Assembly: GCF_021502575.1 (NCBI RefSeq)
Contig: NZ_JAKFGN010000001.1
Coordinates: forward strand, 744,001-808,000
Length of the DNA: 64,000 nucleotides
Reading direction: 5' to 3'
From: Bradyrhizobium sp. G127
GTDB taxonomy: Bacteria; Pseudomonadota; Alphaproteobacteria; Rhizobiales; Xanthobacteraceae
In this document: positions 28,006-38,386 of the stretch, piece after piece
Layout: each line of letters starts with the position of its first letter
Numbering within the stretch: the first letter of the stretch is position 1
Position numbers and translations under genes: made by a program
The notes under the pieces: model-generated
Seen by the model: only the letters and a program-made list of their open reading frames with translations
Database searches by the model: none
What the model was told of the DNA's origin: nothing

Positions 28006-29163
28006 ATGATCACGCGGCTCGCGATCTCCGGATACCGGTCGTTGCGTGATATCCGCCTCGAACTCGGGCCGCTCAATGTGGTGACCGGCGCCAACGGCAG
28101 CGGGAAATCCAGTCTTTATCGCTCGCTCAAGCTTCTTGCTGACATTGCGCAAGGGCGGGTGATCCAGTCGCTGGCTGCCGAGGGCGGATTGCAATCCACG
28201 CTCTGGGCCGGACCGGAGAATTTCTCGCGCGGCATGAAGGCGGGCGCGCAGGCCGTGGAAGGAACGAGGCGCAGCAGGCCGGTTGGACTGAAGCTCGGAT
28301 TTGCCGGCCGGGACTATGGATATGCGATCGATCTCGGATTGCCGGTTCCGGCGGAGAGTTCTTTTTTCTCCCGCGATCCGGAGATCAAGGCCGAAAGCAT
28401 GTGGACCGGGGAATTGCTTGGCCGCGCAAATGCATTCGCCGAACGGCGCGGTCCGCATGTCCGTATTCGCCAGGAGAGCGGCGCATGGCGCGACACGCTT
28501 CGCAATCTGGCAACCTTCGATAGCATGATGACGCATGGCGCCGATCCGCATGACGGGCTGGAGCTTCTCGTGCTGCGCGAACGGATGCGCGACTGGCGGT
28601 TCTACGACCATTTGCGCACCGATCGCGACGCACCGTCGCGCCGTCCGCAGGTCGGGACTTACACGCCGGTGCTCGCCGGCGACGGTGCAGATCTGGCGGC
28701 GGCGATCCGGACCATTGTCGAAATCGGCGATCCCGAGGAACTGGCCGAAACGATTGCCGATGCATTTCCCGGTGCCAGCCTGAATGTAACCGTCGCCGAC
28801 GGCTACTTTGAACTGGAGATGATGCAGCACGGTCTGCTCCGGACCTTGAAGACATCCGAGCTTTCCGACGGCACGCTCCGTTATCTGCTTCTTGTCGCGG
28901 CATTGCTGTCGCCACGGCCGCCCGAACTGATGATCCTGAACGAGCCCGAAACCAGCCTGCATCCGGATTTGCTGGCTCCTCTGGGCCGGCTGATCGCGCG
29001 CGCCGCCACACGCTCGCAGATCGTCGTTGTCTCGCATGCGCCAGAACTGGTTGCCGCGCTCGAAGGGGAGGAAACCAGCCGGCAGATCTTGCTGGAGAAG
29101 GAACTGGGCCAGACGGTCGTGCAAGGCGGCGATCCTCCGGCCTGGGCTTGGCCGTCACGCTAG
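28006..29163 (+). CDS. AAA family ATPase (RecF/OLD-like AAA_21)
   Basis: 385 residues, starting 6 bases after the phosphatase gene. The N-terminus LAISGYRSLRDIRLELGPLNVVTGANGSGKSSLYR holds the Walker A. LSDGTLRYLLLVAALL is the signature-like segment. LMILNEPETSLHPDLL is Walker B with Asn in place of the usual Asp before the Glu. VVVSHAPEL is the H-loop. This is the single-chain SMC-like ATPase group found in OLD nucleases and toxin or repair modules, but no TOPRIM nuclease is fused or adjacent. It occupies the place where I would expect infA. Confidence 0.8.
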   Translation: MITRLAISGYRSLRDIRLELGPLNVVTGANGSGKSSLYRSLKLLADIAQGRVIQSLAAEGGLQSTLWAGPENFSRGMKAGAQAVEGTRRSRPVGLKLGFAGRDYGYAIDLGLPVPAESSFFSRDPEIKAESMWTGELLGRANAFAERRGPHVRIRQESGAWRDTLRNLATFDSMMTHGADPHDGLELLVLRERMRDWRFYDHLRTDRDAPSRRPQVGTYTPVLAGDGADLAAAIRTIVEIGDPEELAETIADAFPGASLNVTVADGYFELEMMQHGLLRTLKTSELSDGTLRYLLLVAALLSPRPPELMILNEPETSLHPDLLAPLGRLIARAATRSQIVVVSHAPELVAALEGEETSRQILLEKELGQTVVQGGDPPAWAWPSR

Positions 29164-29295
29164 ACTTGTGGCCTGGGTGGCGCGCAAAAATCACCCGAAT
29201 CCGGGACTTCCCGTGCCCGGCGCGGTTGTCGCGGCGATGGCCTTCGGATAGTTTCCGCGCCCACTGACCCCCTGACCGAAATCGATAAATCCCGC

Positions 29296-29919
29296 ATGCT
29301 CGGCCGTCCCAAATTCGTTCTCGCCTCCGGCTCGCCGCGGCGTCTCAGCCTGCTGAACCAGGCCGGCATCGAGCCCGATGCGCTGCGCCCCGCCGACGTG
29401 GACGAGACGCCGAAACGCGGCGAGTTGCCGCGCGCCTGCGCCAACCGCCTCGCCCGCGCCAAGGCCGATGCGGCGCTGAAATCGGTGCAGCTCGATGACG
29501 AATTGCGGGGGGCGTATATTCTCGCCGCCGATACCGTGGTCGCGGTCGGGCGCCGCATTCTGCCGAAGGCCGAACTGGTGGACGAGGCGTCGCAGTGCCT
29601 GCGGCTGCTGTCGGGCCGCAACCACCGCGTCTACACCGCGATCTGCCTGGTGACGCCGCGCGAAACGTTCCGCCAGCGGCTGGTGGAAACGCGGGTGCGT
29701 TTCAAGCGGCTGAGCGAGGACGACATTCAGGCCTATATCGGCTCCGGCGAATGGCGCGGAAAGGCCGGCGGCTATGCGGTGCAGGGCATCGCGGGATCGT
29801 TCGTCGTGAAGCTGGTCGGCTCCTATACCAATGTTGTCGGATTGCCGCTTTATGAGACCACTGCGCTGATGGGCGGTGAAGGCTTCCCGATTCGCTTCGG
29901 CTGGTTGAATGCCAGTTGA
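29296..29919 (+). CDS. maf: Maf family nucleotide pyrophosphatase
   Basis: 207 residues. Maf enzymes hydrolyse non-canonical or bulk nucleoside triphosphates (dTTP/UTP type) to monophosphates and may limit septation or misincorporation. Motifs: LASGSPRR near residue 9, YILAADTVV with the catalytic Asp, and [14 protein letters not shown]. The yacG start lies 11 bases inside its 3' end, so the two are coupled. It is 132 bases from the ATPase gene, with no infA between. Confidence 0.9.
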   Translation: MLGRPKFVLASGSPRRLSLLNQAGIEPDALRPADVDETPKRGELPRACANRLARAKADAALKSVQLDDELRGAYILAADTVVAVGRRILPKAELVDEASQCLRLLSGRNHRVYTAICLVTPRETFRQRLVETRVRFKRLSEDDIQAYIGSGEWRGKAGGYAVQGIAGSFVVKLVGSYTNVVGLPLYETTALMGGEGFPIRFGWLNAS

Positions 29920-30103
29920 GGGCGCAAAACGCTCGCAGGCCGCGAAACCCTGTCCGATCTGCGGCAAGCCGTCGGTCGAGGCGTCGAAGCCGTTCTGTTC
30001 GGAGCGCTGTCGGGATGTCGACCTGAACCGCTGGCTCTCGGGCTCCTACGCCATTCCGGCGCGCGAGACCGACGACGAGGACGATATGGACGAGCCGAAA
30101 TAG
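29909..30103 (+). CDS. yacG: DNA gyrase inhibitor YacG
   Basis: 64 residues. CPICGKP and [14 protein letters not shown] provide the four-Cys zinc site, and [12 protein letters not shown] is the family's conserved tail segment, followed by an acidic end. E. coli YacG binds GyrB and inhibits gyrase. The start ATG overlaps maf by 11 bases. Confidence 0.9.
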   Translation: MPVEGAKRSQAAKPCPICGKPSVEASKPFCSERCRDVDLNRWLSGSYAIPARETDDEDDMDEPK

Positions 30104-30258
30104 GCCATCCGAGCCCGGCTGGAAGCCCTTGAATCCGGACGGGTTTTGCGAGGGCACCGCGCCCGGGATAGCAGACGGGGAAAATCCGCCGGTGGCTGGA
30201 CAGCGCCGCCTGGTCTCACTATAAACCGGCGCTCTCCCCGGCCAGCGTTCGGGGCGAC

Positions 30259-30334
30259 GCCCAGGTAGCTCAGTTGGTAGAGCATGCGACTGAAAATCGC
30301 AGTGTCGGTGGTTCGATCCCGCCCCTGGGCACCA
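30259..30334 (+). tRNA. tRNA-Phe (anticodon GAA)
   Basis: Cloverleaf on the plus strand: acceptor GCCCAGG paired with CCTGGGC, D arm GCTCAGTTGGTAGAGC, anticodon stem GCGAC/ATCGC with loop CTGAAAA, T arm GGTTCGATCCC, and encoded CCA. It closes the maf-yacG block. Confidence 0.96.
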
Positions 30335-30420
30335 TCGCCTTCCCAAGCGATTGTTTCCACAGAACTGATGAAAAGTCAGAGGCTTATGGCTGCCGCGCCG
30401 GGCTATGGCTCTTTTTGCGC

Positions 30421-31353
30421 TCAGAAGGTTTCACCAACCATCCGCTCGCTGAGAGCCCACAGCGATTTCGCACGCTCGGGATCGAGCGCATAGCCTCGCA
30501 CGCCGCCACCTGTGACCCAGTTCTCTTCGCTGATTTCGGCGACCGAGCAATCCTCGCAATAACGTCCGCCCACCATATCGGCCGGGGCCACGAGGGCGGC
30601 CCATAGCGAGGTCGCGGCCGCTTGGGGGATCGATTTGTTTTCGACCTCCGGTGCGCCAGCTCGGCGGTCGGCTTCGAGCGCCTCTAACAGCGCTTGCGTC
30701 GATTCGGGGGTCATATGCCGGCCGAATTCGGTGGAGACGGCGCCGGGATGGACGGCCGTCGCCCGCACGCCTCGTCCCCTGTGACGACGGTCGAACTCGA
30801 CGGCGAACAGGATGCTTGCAGTCTTCGAGCGGCCGTAGGCGACAAAGGGTTTGTAAGGCGTCGCCTCGAAACCCGGATCGTCGAGATCGACGTCGGAGAA
30901 ACGATGACCGCCTGACGCCAGGATGACAACCCGCCCGCCCGAACGGATCAGGGACGCGATGCGGTTCACGAAAGTGAAATGGCCAAGATAGTTTGTGCCG
31001 AACTGCGTTTCAAAGCCGTCTTCGGTCCTGCCTAACTCGGCCATCATCACCCCGGCATTGGCAATGACGACGTCGAACAGATCGCCCTTTGCGTTGAGGG
31101 CATTCGTAGCGGCGCGGATGCTGGCCAGCGAGGCGAGATCCAGCTCGATCAACTCCAGACCGGCGATTCCGGACGTCGCCATTCGCGCCTTGGCAAGGTT
31201 GCGTGCCGTGCCGACGACGTGCGCGCCATGCGCGGCGAGCGCGCGCGCGGTCTCGACCCCGAGCCCGGCCGATACGCCGGTAACGAGCACGCGTTTGCCG
31301 GTGAGATCGAGGCCCGAGAGAACGTCGTCGGTGGTAGATTTCGCATTAAACAT
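30421..31353 (-). CDS. Short-chain dehydrogenase (retinol dehydrogenase-like)
   Basis: 310 residues. VLVTGVSAGLGVETARALAAHGA gives the Rossmann NAD(P) site, IANAG the NNAG-equivalent, a Ser in VVILASGGH, and YGRSK the catalytic Tyr-x3-Lys. The longer C-terminus resembles WWOX/RDH-like oxidoreductases. Substrate unknown. It is divergent from the TetR gene at 31735 and may be one of its targets. Confidence 0.85.
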   Translation of the reverse strand: MFNAKSTTDDVLSGLDLTGKRVLVTGVSAGLGVETARALAAHGAHVVGTARNLAKARMATSGIAGLELIELDLASLASIRAATNALNAKGDLFDVVIANAGVMMAELGRTEDGFETQFGTNYLGHFTFVNRIASLIRSGGRVVILASGGHRFSDVDLDDPGFEATPYKPFVAYGRSKTASILFAVEFDRRHRGRGVRATAVHPGAVSTEFGRHMTPESTQALLEALEADRRAGAPEVENKSIPQAAATSLWAALVAPADMVGGRYCEDCSVAEISEENWVTGGGVRGYALDPERAKSLWALSERMVGETF

Positions 31354-31734
31354 TCAAGTCTCCTTCACGGACTCAACGAGCAAGCAATCATTCATTTTTC
31401 CGACAAGAAAATCAGCGCCTGATCGCCGTCCAAAATGTCTCATAACCGAGCGCACGATGATGATCGTATCGCTCGCATCGCGGGCGATGAAATCGAGCGT
31501 GATTTCGTTATCTAGTCTCGACCTTCGCGCTTTCCAAACGCTTTTGTAATCGCATGTGCGACCCGACCGGCCGTCCTGGTCTGCCTGGTTTAATGAGAAG
31601 TCTCTGTGGTTCATCCGGCGGCGTCGCATAACGCATCCGGCTGTCCGGCGCAGCCGACGGCGATCCTCTCCGGCGATTGACAACTATCGTTTTTTAATAA
31701 TAACATTGTTATTGAACAGCAACGAGACACCGAA
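31354..31734. other. Divergent promoter region between SDR and TetR genes
   Basis: 381 bases with no supported gene. The part next to the TetR start is AT-rich and holds the palindrome listed at 31699-31713. The rest shows no clear element. Confidence 0.45.
31699..31713. promoter_or_regulatory. Palindromic operator upstream of the TetR gene
   Basis: AATAAC-ATT-GTTATT, perfect 6-bp arms, 21 bases before the TetR start at 31735. TetR regulators often bind such sites to repress themselves and neighbours. Confidence 0.45.
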
Positions 31735-32409
31735 ATGGCTCAAGTTTGGTCGCGAAGCGTCAAGACAGCGAAGCGGGAGCTGCTGCTGCGCGCCGCGCGG
31801 GAGGAATTTGCCGAAGCGGGGCTCGAAGGCGCGACCATGCGGGGAATCGCGCTGCGTGCAGGGTGCTCGACTGGCGCGATCTATCCCTTGTTCGAAAGCA
31901 AGGAAGCGATTTACGCCGACTTGCTGCAGCATTCGCTGTCCGCGCTCGATGCGCAGGTGGCGGAGGCCGTGCAATCCGCGGCGACTCCGGAGGCGCGGGT
32001 CGCGGCCGGATGTGAAGCCTTTCTCGATTACTACCTTGAAAATCGCTTCGAGGTGAATCTCGGACTTTATGCCTTTCGCGGCGTCAAGCGTCAGGGTGTC
32101 GGCAAGACGCTGGATGACGCTCTCAATCGTGCGCTGTGGGAGGTATTGGAGCGGATTGCGCAGCCGCTCGGCCAGTTGCAGGCGCGCGCAACCGCCGACG
32201 TCAGGCCATGGGTCGCACTGCTGTTCAGCCAGATGATCGGCGCGCTCGTCCTGCAGATGGCGGGCCGATTGAAATTTCTCGAAACCGATGCGCGGCTGCT
32301 GCTTCGCATGATGCTCGCCCAGCTCGGCGCGCCCAGCCCGAACCTGCCGCAAGCAAGGGCGAGCCGTCCCGGTAAAGCCGCACCAAAGCCGAAACATCAA
32401 AATAAATAG
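31735..32409 (+). CDS. TetR/AcrR family transcriptional regulator
   Basis: 224 residues. The HTH reads ATMRGIALRAGCSTGAIYPLFESKEAIYADLL (about residues 33-64), after a helix ELLLRAAREEFAEAGL. The C-terminal domain should bind an effector, plausibly an acyl-CoA since a crotonase gene follows 11 bases downstream on the same strand. The tail is Pro/Lys-rich. An AT-rich palindrome before it suggests autoregulation. Confidence 0.85.
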   Translation: MAQVWSRSVKTAKRELLLRAAREEFAEAGLEGATMRGIALRAGCSTGAIYPLFESKEAIYADLLQHSLSALDAQVAEAVQSAATPEARVAAGCEAFLDYYLENRFEVNLGLYAFRGVKRQGVGKTLDDALNRALWEVLERIAQPLGQLQARATADVRPWVALLFSQMIGALVLQMAGRLKFLETDARLLLRMMLAQLGAPSPNLPQARASRPGKAAPKPKHQNK

Positions 32410-32420
32410 GGAGAACCAAA

Positions 32421-33233
32421 GTGGTCAGAATCGAAAAGCAGGGCAACGTCTGGACGATCGTTCACAGCCGGTTCGAAGCAGCGCGTAATGCGATGGACCC
32501 GGACAGCGCGGATGCGCTGGTCGATGCGTTCAAGGAATTCGACCGGGATGACTCAGCAAGTGTTGCGGTCCTGTGGGGCGAGGGTGGAGCGTTCTGCGCC
32601 GGATGGGATCTCAAATACGCCAGCACGCTATCCGACCGGGAGGCCTTCCAGCGCGACGTTGTTGAGGGTTTGGCGTTTCCAACCGGCGCGAATGATGCGC
32701 CGCGCGGGCCGCTTGGCCCGACGCGGCTCGAGCTATCGAAGCCGGTCATCGGAGCCGTTGAGGGACCGGCGGTGGCAGGCGGCATGGAGCTCGCGCTGTG
32801 GTGCGATATCCGCGTGATGGCGGAGACCGCCTATTTCGGCGTCTATTGCCGTCGCTGGGGTATCCCGCTGCTGGACGGCGGAAGCGTGCGATTGGCCAGG
32901 CTGGTCGGCCAGGGCCGGGCGATGGAAATCATTTTGACCGGGCGCAAGGTTCCGGCAGCAGAGGCGCTGCGGATCGGAATGTGTGAGCAGGTCGTCGCAC
33001 CAGGCGGCGCCCGGGCCGCCGCCGAGGCGATGGCGCGAGAGATCGCGCGGTTTCCGCAGGCCGCTGTTCGCGCCGATCGCCGCTCCGTCATCGAAACCTA
33101 CGGCTTGCCTGTGCGCGAGGCCATGCGATGCGAATGGGTGAATGGCGTCGAGGCTCACTTTAAGGAAGGCGCTGACGGCGCGGCGCGCTTTTCCGGCGGG
33201 CTCGGCCGTCATGGAGACTTCGCGACGATCTGA
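32421..33233 (+). CDS. Crotonase/enoyl-CoA hydratase family protein
   Basis: 270 residues from a GTG at 32421 with AGGGAGA upstream. The fold is clear: GAFCAGWDLK for the first oxyanion strand, GPAVAGGMELALWCDIRVMAETAYFG for the second. The Glu in GGMELA corresponds to the first hydratase catalytic Glu. The second, normally in a PE-x-x-LG motif, is replaced (YCRRWGIPLLDGG). It may therefore be an isomerase, hydrolase or decarboxylase rather than a hydratase, and is unlikely to supply the missing BadK step. Operon with the TetR gene. Confidence 0.8.
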   Translation: MVRIEKQGNVWTIVHSRFEAARNAMDPDSADALVDAFKEFDRDDSASVAVLWGEGGAFCAGWDLKYASTLSDREAFQRDVVEGLAFPTGANDAPRGPLGPTRLELSKPVIGAVEGPAVAGGMELALWCDIRVMAETAYFGVYCRRWGIPLLDGGSVRLARLVGQGRAMEIILTGRKVPAAEALRIGMCEQVVAPGGARAAAEAMAREIARFPQAAVRADRRSVIETYGLPVREAMRCEWVNGVEAHFKEGADGAARFSGGLGRHGDFATI

Positions 33234-33293
33234 GACTTTTCCGTTCGCCGGGGATGTGATCTGCTTCATACGTAACTCTGCCAAGAGGATCGC

Positions 33294-34100
33294 ATGAAGT
33301 GGATCGCCGGATGTGTCGCGCTTCTTCTGTCGGCTTTCACGGCATCGGCTCAGGGGAAGCCGCCGCCGAGCGAGTGCCTTGCGATGGCGCAGTCGTTGCC
33401 TCGCGCTACATTCGTCAGCTTCTCCCGTGCCGCGGCGGCGAAAGGCGAGGTGACCATCACCTATGCCGGACATTCGACCTACATCATCGAGACCGCCGGC
33501 AACGTCACCATCGCCACCGATTTCAGCGGCGCCTATACAGCCGGCAAGGCACCCGATGTCGTGACCATGAACCGTGCACATTCGACCCATTACACGCTCA
33601 ATCCCGATCCGCGCATCGCCCATGTGCTTCGCGGTTGGGGCGAGGACGGCAAGCCGGCGCACCATGCGCTTAATGTTGGCGATGTGCTGATCCGTAACGT
33701 CACCACCGACATACGCGCCTTCCGGTTCGATTCCGAAGCATTGCAGAAGGACGGCAACTCGATCTTCATTTTCGAGGTGGCGGGCCTGTGCATCGGTCAT
33801 CTCGGCCATCTGCATCACCCACTCGACGAGACGCACTACGCCGCGATCGGCCGCCTCGACATCGTGATGGTGCCGATTGACGGCACCTATACGCTCTCGC
33901 TCGACGGCATGTCGGAGATCACGCGGCGGCTGCGCTCCTCCATCGTGCTGCCGATGCATCGCTTCGCCACACCTTTGAGCGATTTCATGGCGCGGATGAA
34001 CGGGCAGTTCGAGATGGACATCCGGACCGAACGGTCGTTCTCGGTCTCGCGCGACACCCTGCCGAGGAAGCCGACGATCATCATTCTGGATGGAGTGTAG
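33294..34100 (+). CDS. Periplasmic metallo-beta-lactamase-fold hydrolase (UlaG-like)
   Basis: 268 residues with a signal peptide (about residues 1-19, cut near TASAQ). The MBL core is of the beta-lactamase_2/UlaG type: ITYAGHSTYIIETAGNVTIATDFSG, then NRAHSTHYT for the first metal His residues, GHLGHLHHPL, and VLPMHR near the end. Such proteins are often lactonases or phosphodiesterases; the substrate here is unknown. Exported to the periplasm. Confidence 0.75.
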   Translation: MKWIAGCVALLLSAFTASAQGKPPPSECLAMAQSLPRATFVSFSRAAAAKGEVTITYAGHSTYIIETAGNVTIATDFSGAYTAGKAPDVVTMNRAHSTHYTLNPDPRIAHVLRGWGEDGKPAHHALNVGDVLIRNVTTDIRAFRFDSEALQKDGNSIFIFEVAGLCIGHLGHLHHPLDETHYAAIGRLDIVMVPIDGTYTLSLDGMSEITRRLRSSIVLPMHRFATPLSDFMARMNGQFEMDIRTERSFSVSRDTLPRKPTIIILDGV

Positions 34101-34110
34101 GCGGAGGTCA

Positions 34111-35247
34111 TCAAAACGCCGCTGCGAGGTCTTTGGCGCCCTGTAATCCGGTCTGGTTATCCATCCGGGCGTTGGTCGCCGCCAGCAGCTTCGAGACCAC
34201 GTTGTTGCGGATCGCGACCGGATTGCGCTCGTAGCCGCCGCGCTGGAAGAAGTTCGATGTCGGCACGATGCTGCGCATCGCCTGCGGCATCGACACCATA
34301 TCGAATCCGTTGCCATCGCCCGTCAGGTTCATCATCTCGAGTTCGGCTGCGCTGAGCGGTGCCATGTATCCTTTGCGCTTGGCGAAATTCACCGAGTCCA
34401 TCAGCTTCAGCGTCTGCAAGATAGGTCCGACATCGAGATCGAGATTGAGGGCGTGGACGCCGATGCCGCGTGGCGTCACGCCGAGCTTTTCATGCTCGCT
34501 CCACTGGTTCGGCACCGTCTTGCAGAACGCCACCATGTGCTGGACGATGGCAGCCTTCCGTTCCAGTTCGGCCCTCTGCGGCCCCGAAGCCTGATGCGCC
34601 TTCTCGCGCAGCGTCTTGACGATCATGCCGCCGTGCTCGGTCAGAATGCCGATGGTGTTGGTGGTCAGTAACTGGTTGTAGCCGAGCGCGGTGGAAATCG
34701 CGCGGCCGCCGGACCCTTCCAGCCCGGCCTGCACATCGTATTTGCCGTTGCCGCCGGATTCGAAACTGTAGATGCGGACGGCCTGATCCCTGGTCAGGCC
34801 GAAACTTGAAGCGACTTTGGCGTAGGCGCGCTTGTACTCGATTTCGGTGGTGGGCTTGCGCGGGATGAATTGGAAGTGCTCCCGCGCATTGGCAAGGAAA
34901 TCCGCCACAACCGGAAGCGGCTTGCGCGGTGTCGGCGGTTTCTCCGGAGCGGACGGATCGACCGGCTTTGGCGGTCCGCTATAGACCGGCGGCTGGGTCA
35001 GCACATAATCTTCGGCGACGATGGTCTCGCCGTTGCGCCGTTTGGCGTTGCGCGCCCGCCGCTTGTCGCTGATTGTGCTCCAATAGGTCGAAGCTGAATC
35101 ATCAAACTGTTGACGGACGGCGGTGTATTCCGTGAGCTTGCGGCGGTATTCAGCGATCTGCTGCGGCGTCTGGGCAAGGGCGATGGACGTCAGCAGCGAA
35201 GCTGCCGCCAACGCCGTCCCGCCAACCATCGTCCATCGAAGCAGCAT
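34111..35247 (-). CDS. Secreted protein with lysozyme-like (transglycosylase-like) segment
   Basis: 378 residues from the ATG at 35247, which overlaps the stop of the thioesterase gene (TGATG). The frame extends upstream to 36066, but that part is antisense-like and replaced by the real gene in another frame. A signal peptide ends near SIALAQ. Residues about 165-225 read YAKVASSFGLTRDQAVRIYSFESGGNGKYDVQ followed by STALGYNQLL, resembling the Glu-containing core of lytic transglycosylases; the rest is not recognised. A cell-wall role is an inference from this segment only. Confidence 0.55.
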   Translation of the reverse strand: MLLRWTMVGGTALAAASLLTSIALAQTPQQIAEYRRKLTEYTAVRQQFDDSASTYWSTISDKRRARNAKRRNGETIVAEDYVLTQPPVYSGPPKPVDPSAPEKPPTPRKPLPVVADFLANAREHFQFIPRKPTTEIEYKRAYAKVASSFGLTRDQAVRIYSFESGGNGKYDVQAGLEGSGGRAISTALGYNQLLTTNTIGILTEHGGMIVKTLREKAHQASGPQRAELERKAAIVQHMVAFCKTVPNQWSEHEKLGVTPRGIGVHALNLDLDVGPILQTLKLMDSVNFAKRKGYMAPLSAAELEMMNLTGDGNGFDMVSMPQAMRSIVPTSNFFQRGGYERNPVAIRNNVVSKLLAATNARMDNQTGLQGAKDLAAAF

Positions 35248-36038
35248 CACATGAACACCGCCACATTTTGCCGGGAGACCAGCACCGGCTGCCGGTCCGC
35301 ATTCCACAGCGTGGTCGCCTGGCTGGAATAGCCGTCGTGGATGCTTTCGGCGCGCGTCTCCAGCAGCCACCAGCCGTCGCGCGTTTCGATCTTGTCGGTC
35401 AGGAGATCGATTGCCCATGTCATGGTGCTGATCGGCCCCGACGGTTTTTCGAACTTCACGAGCGCTGCGGGCGGCGGCGCATCCGTCAATGCAACCAGCG
35501 CCGGCATCGATGCCGGCCTCGCCGGATCGCGATGGCGCAGCCAGAGGGCGAAGCGCGGATGCTCGCTCTGGCTGAAAGGCGGATTGCCGTCGGCGAACCG
35601 GCCGTCGAAGTGCTGGACGAAGTTCAGCCCGGGAATCGGACGGAAAAAATGCGGGCAGGCGTCCGGTTCCGCCACGTCTGGCGCGGTCAGGCTGCCGTAT
35701 GAGACAGCGGACGGTCGCGGCGCGCCGTAACAGAGCGTGGCCCGCGTCGCGAAGCCGGTTTCGCCGAACAGATCGACGCCGACGAACACCGTCGACTTGC
35801 CTTTGCGCAGCACCGTCGGGCGGATCATCACCGTGTCGGCCGCTGGTCCCACGAAGGAGAACTGCGCGGAACGCAGCGGCGGCAGCTGGCCCAGTTGCCG
35901 CGTTGCACTTTGAACGCAAAAGGCGGCGGAGAGACCGCCATACATGGTGCGGCCTTGCAGCCAGTCCTCGGTCGCCGTGGCCGAACAGGTGTCGCCATCG
36001 GTGGTCATTGTCGCCATCAGTTCCGTAAATTCGATCAT
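35247..36038 (-). CDS. Acyl-CoA thioesterase family protein (TesB-like)
   Basis: 263 residues in a double hot-dog layout. WLQGRTMYGGLSAAFCVQSATRQL is the first hot-dog helix with the GG turn, and SAQFSFVGPAADTVMIRPTVLRKGKSTVFVGVDLF the following sheet. The C-terminal half has TWAIDLLTDKIETRDGWWLLET. Similar proteins hydrolyse medium-chain acyl-CoAs. The next gene starts inside its stop, indicating coupling with the secreted protein downstream. Confidence 0.75.
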   Translation of the reverse strand: MIEFTELMATMTTDGDTCSATATEDWLQGRTMYGGLSAAFCVQSATRQLGQLPPLRSAQFSFVGPAADTVMIRPTVLRKGKSTVFVGVDLFGETGFATRATLCYGAPRPSAVSYGSLTAPDVAEPDACPHFFRPIPGLNFVQHFDGRFADGNPPFSQSEHPRFALWLRHRDPARPASMPALVALTDAPPPAALVKFEKPSGPISTMTWAIDLLTDKIETRDGWWLLETRAESIHDGYSSQATTLWNADRQPVLVSRQNVAVFM

Positions 36039-36183
36039 CGTGTTGTGCCCGCTTCGAAAATTTCACACCCGATGTATAGCGTGCATGGCGGCGAGGTCGC
36101 GGTCATGGCTGCCATGATCGCAGATTCGCAGGGCTTTGCTGCTGGTCGCGGTGATACAGGGTTTTGACTCCGGATCGACTCAA

Positions 36184-36204
36184 TCGGTCAGTAGAACTGA
36201 CCGA
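36184..36204. promoter_or_regulatory. 21-bp perfect palindrome, possible operator
   Basis: TCGGTCAGT-AGA-ACTGACCGA, perfect 9-bp arms, in the 283-base gap between the divergent thioesterase gene and the small protein at 36322. The size suits a TetR-type dimer. No regulator gene is adjacent. Confidence 0.4.
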
Positions 36205-36321
36205 ATCAAGTTATCAACAGGCGTTTAAGCCGCACTTTCGAATCATTCTCGCTTCAAGCTACGAGATGGTTTCAACTATAGCGCTTGCGTGACTGTGGCG
36301 TTCGCGTGCGGAGCGACGATC

Positions 36322-36540
36322 ATGAATCAGTTTGTGTCGCCTAAAGGCATTGTCTCAAGTGAGCTGTCGAAACTGTTCGGCGATGTGCCGAAACCGGATC
36401 GCGCCGAGTGGGAAAAGACACTCGCCAAGCTGAAGCCGTGGCTCAGCCCGGAAAAATTCGCGGAAACCGAAGCCATACATTGGCGCATGTTCGAGCGGGC
36501 CAACCGCTGGCATGAAGGCAAGTCGTTGCTGGACGACTGA
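36322..36540 (+). CDS. Small conserved-looking protein of unknown function
   Basis: 72 residues from the ATG at 36322 (CGGAGCG upstream), preferred over the frame's earlier start at 36289. The sequence is polar with Trp-rich helices: KPDRAEWEKTLAKLKPWLSPEKFAETEAIHWRMFERANRW. No domain is recognised. It lies alone between the thioesterase and MFS genes. Confidence 0.5.
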   Translation: MNQFVSPKGIVSSELSKLFGDVPKPDRAEWEKTLAKLKPWLSPEKFAETEAIHWRMFERANRWHEGKSLLDD

Positions 36541-36592
36541 GGTTTTCGTGGAAGTATGACTTCGCAGTCTTCGGCTTTTCAGAGAAAGCCGA

Positions 36593-38293
<1,701 letters not shown>

Positions 38294-38386
38294 GACGGAA
38301 ATCCTCGAACCCGCGCATGAAAAGCAGATTTTGCGCAACAGCGGACAAGACTGTGTTCCCATCGAACAGGCTTGAAAAGCGATTTG

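Noticed and set aside
32421-33233. Crotonase as the missing badK
   Set aside because: It lacks the second hydratase Glu and is linked to a TetR gene more than 20 kb away from the bad/ali cluster.
35248-36066. Upstream half of a long minus-strand frame that would make the secreted protein 651 residues
   Set aside because: This part overlaps the thioesterase gene in another frame and reads as Arg-rich out-of-frame sequence. The signal peptide begins at 35247.
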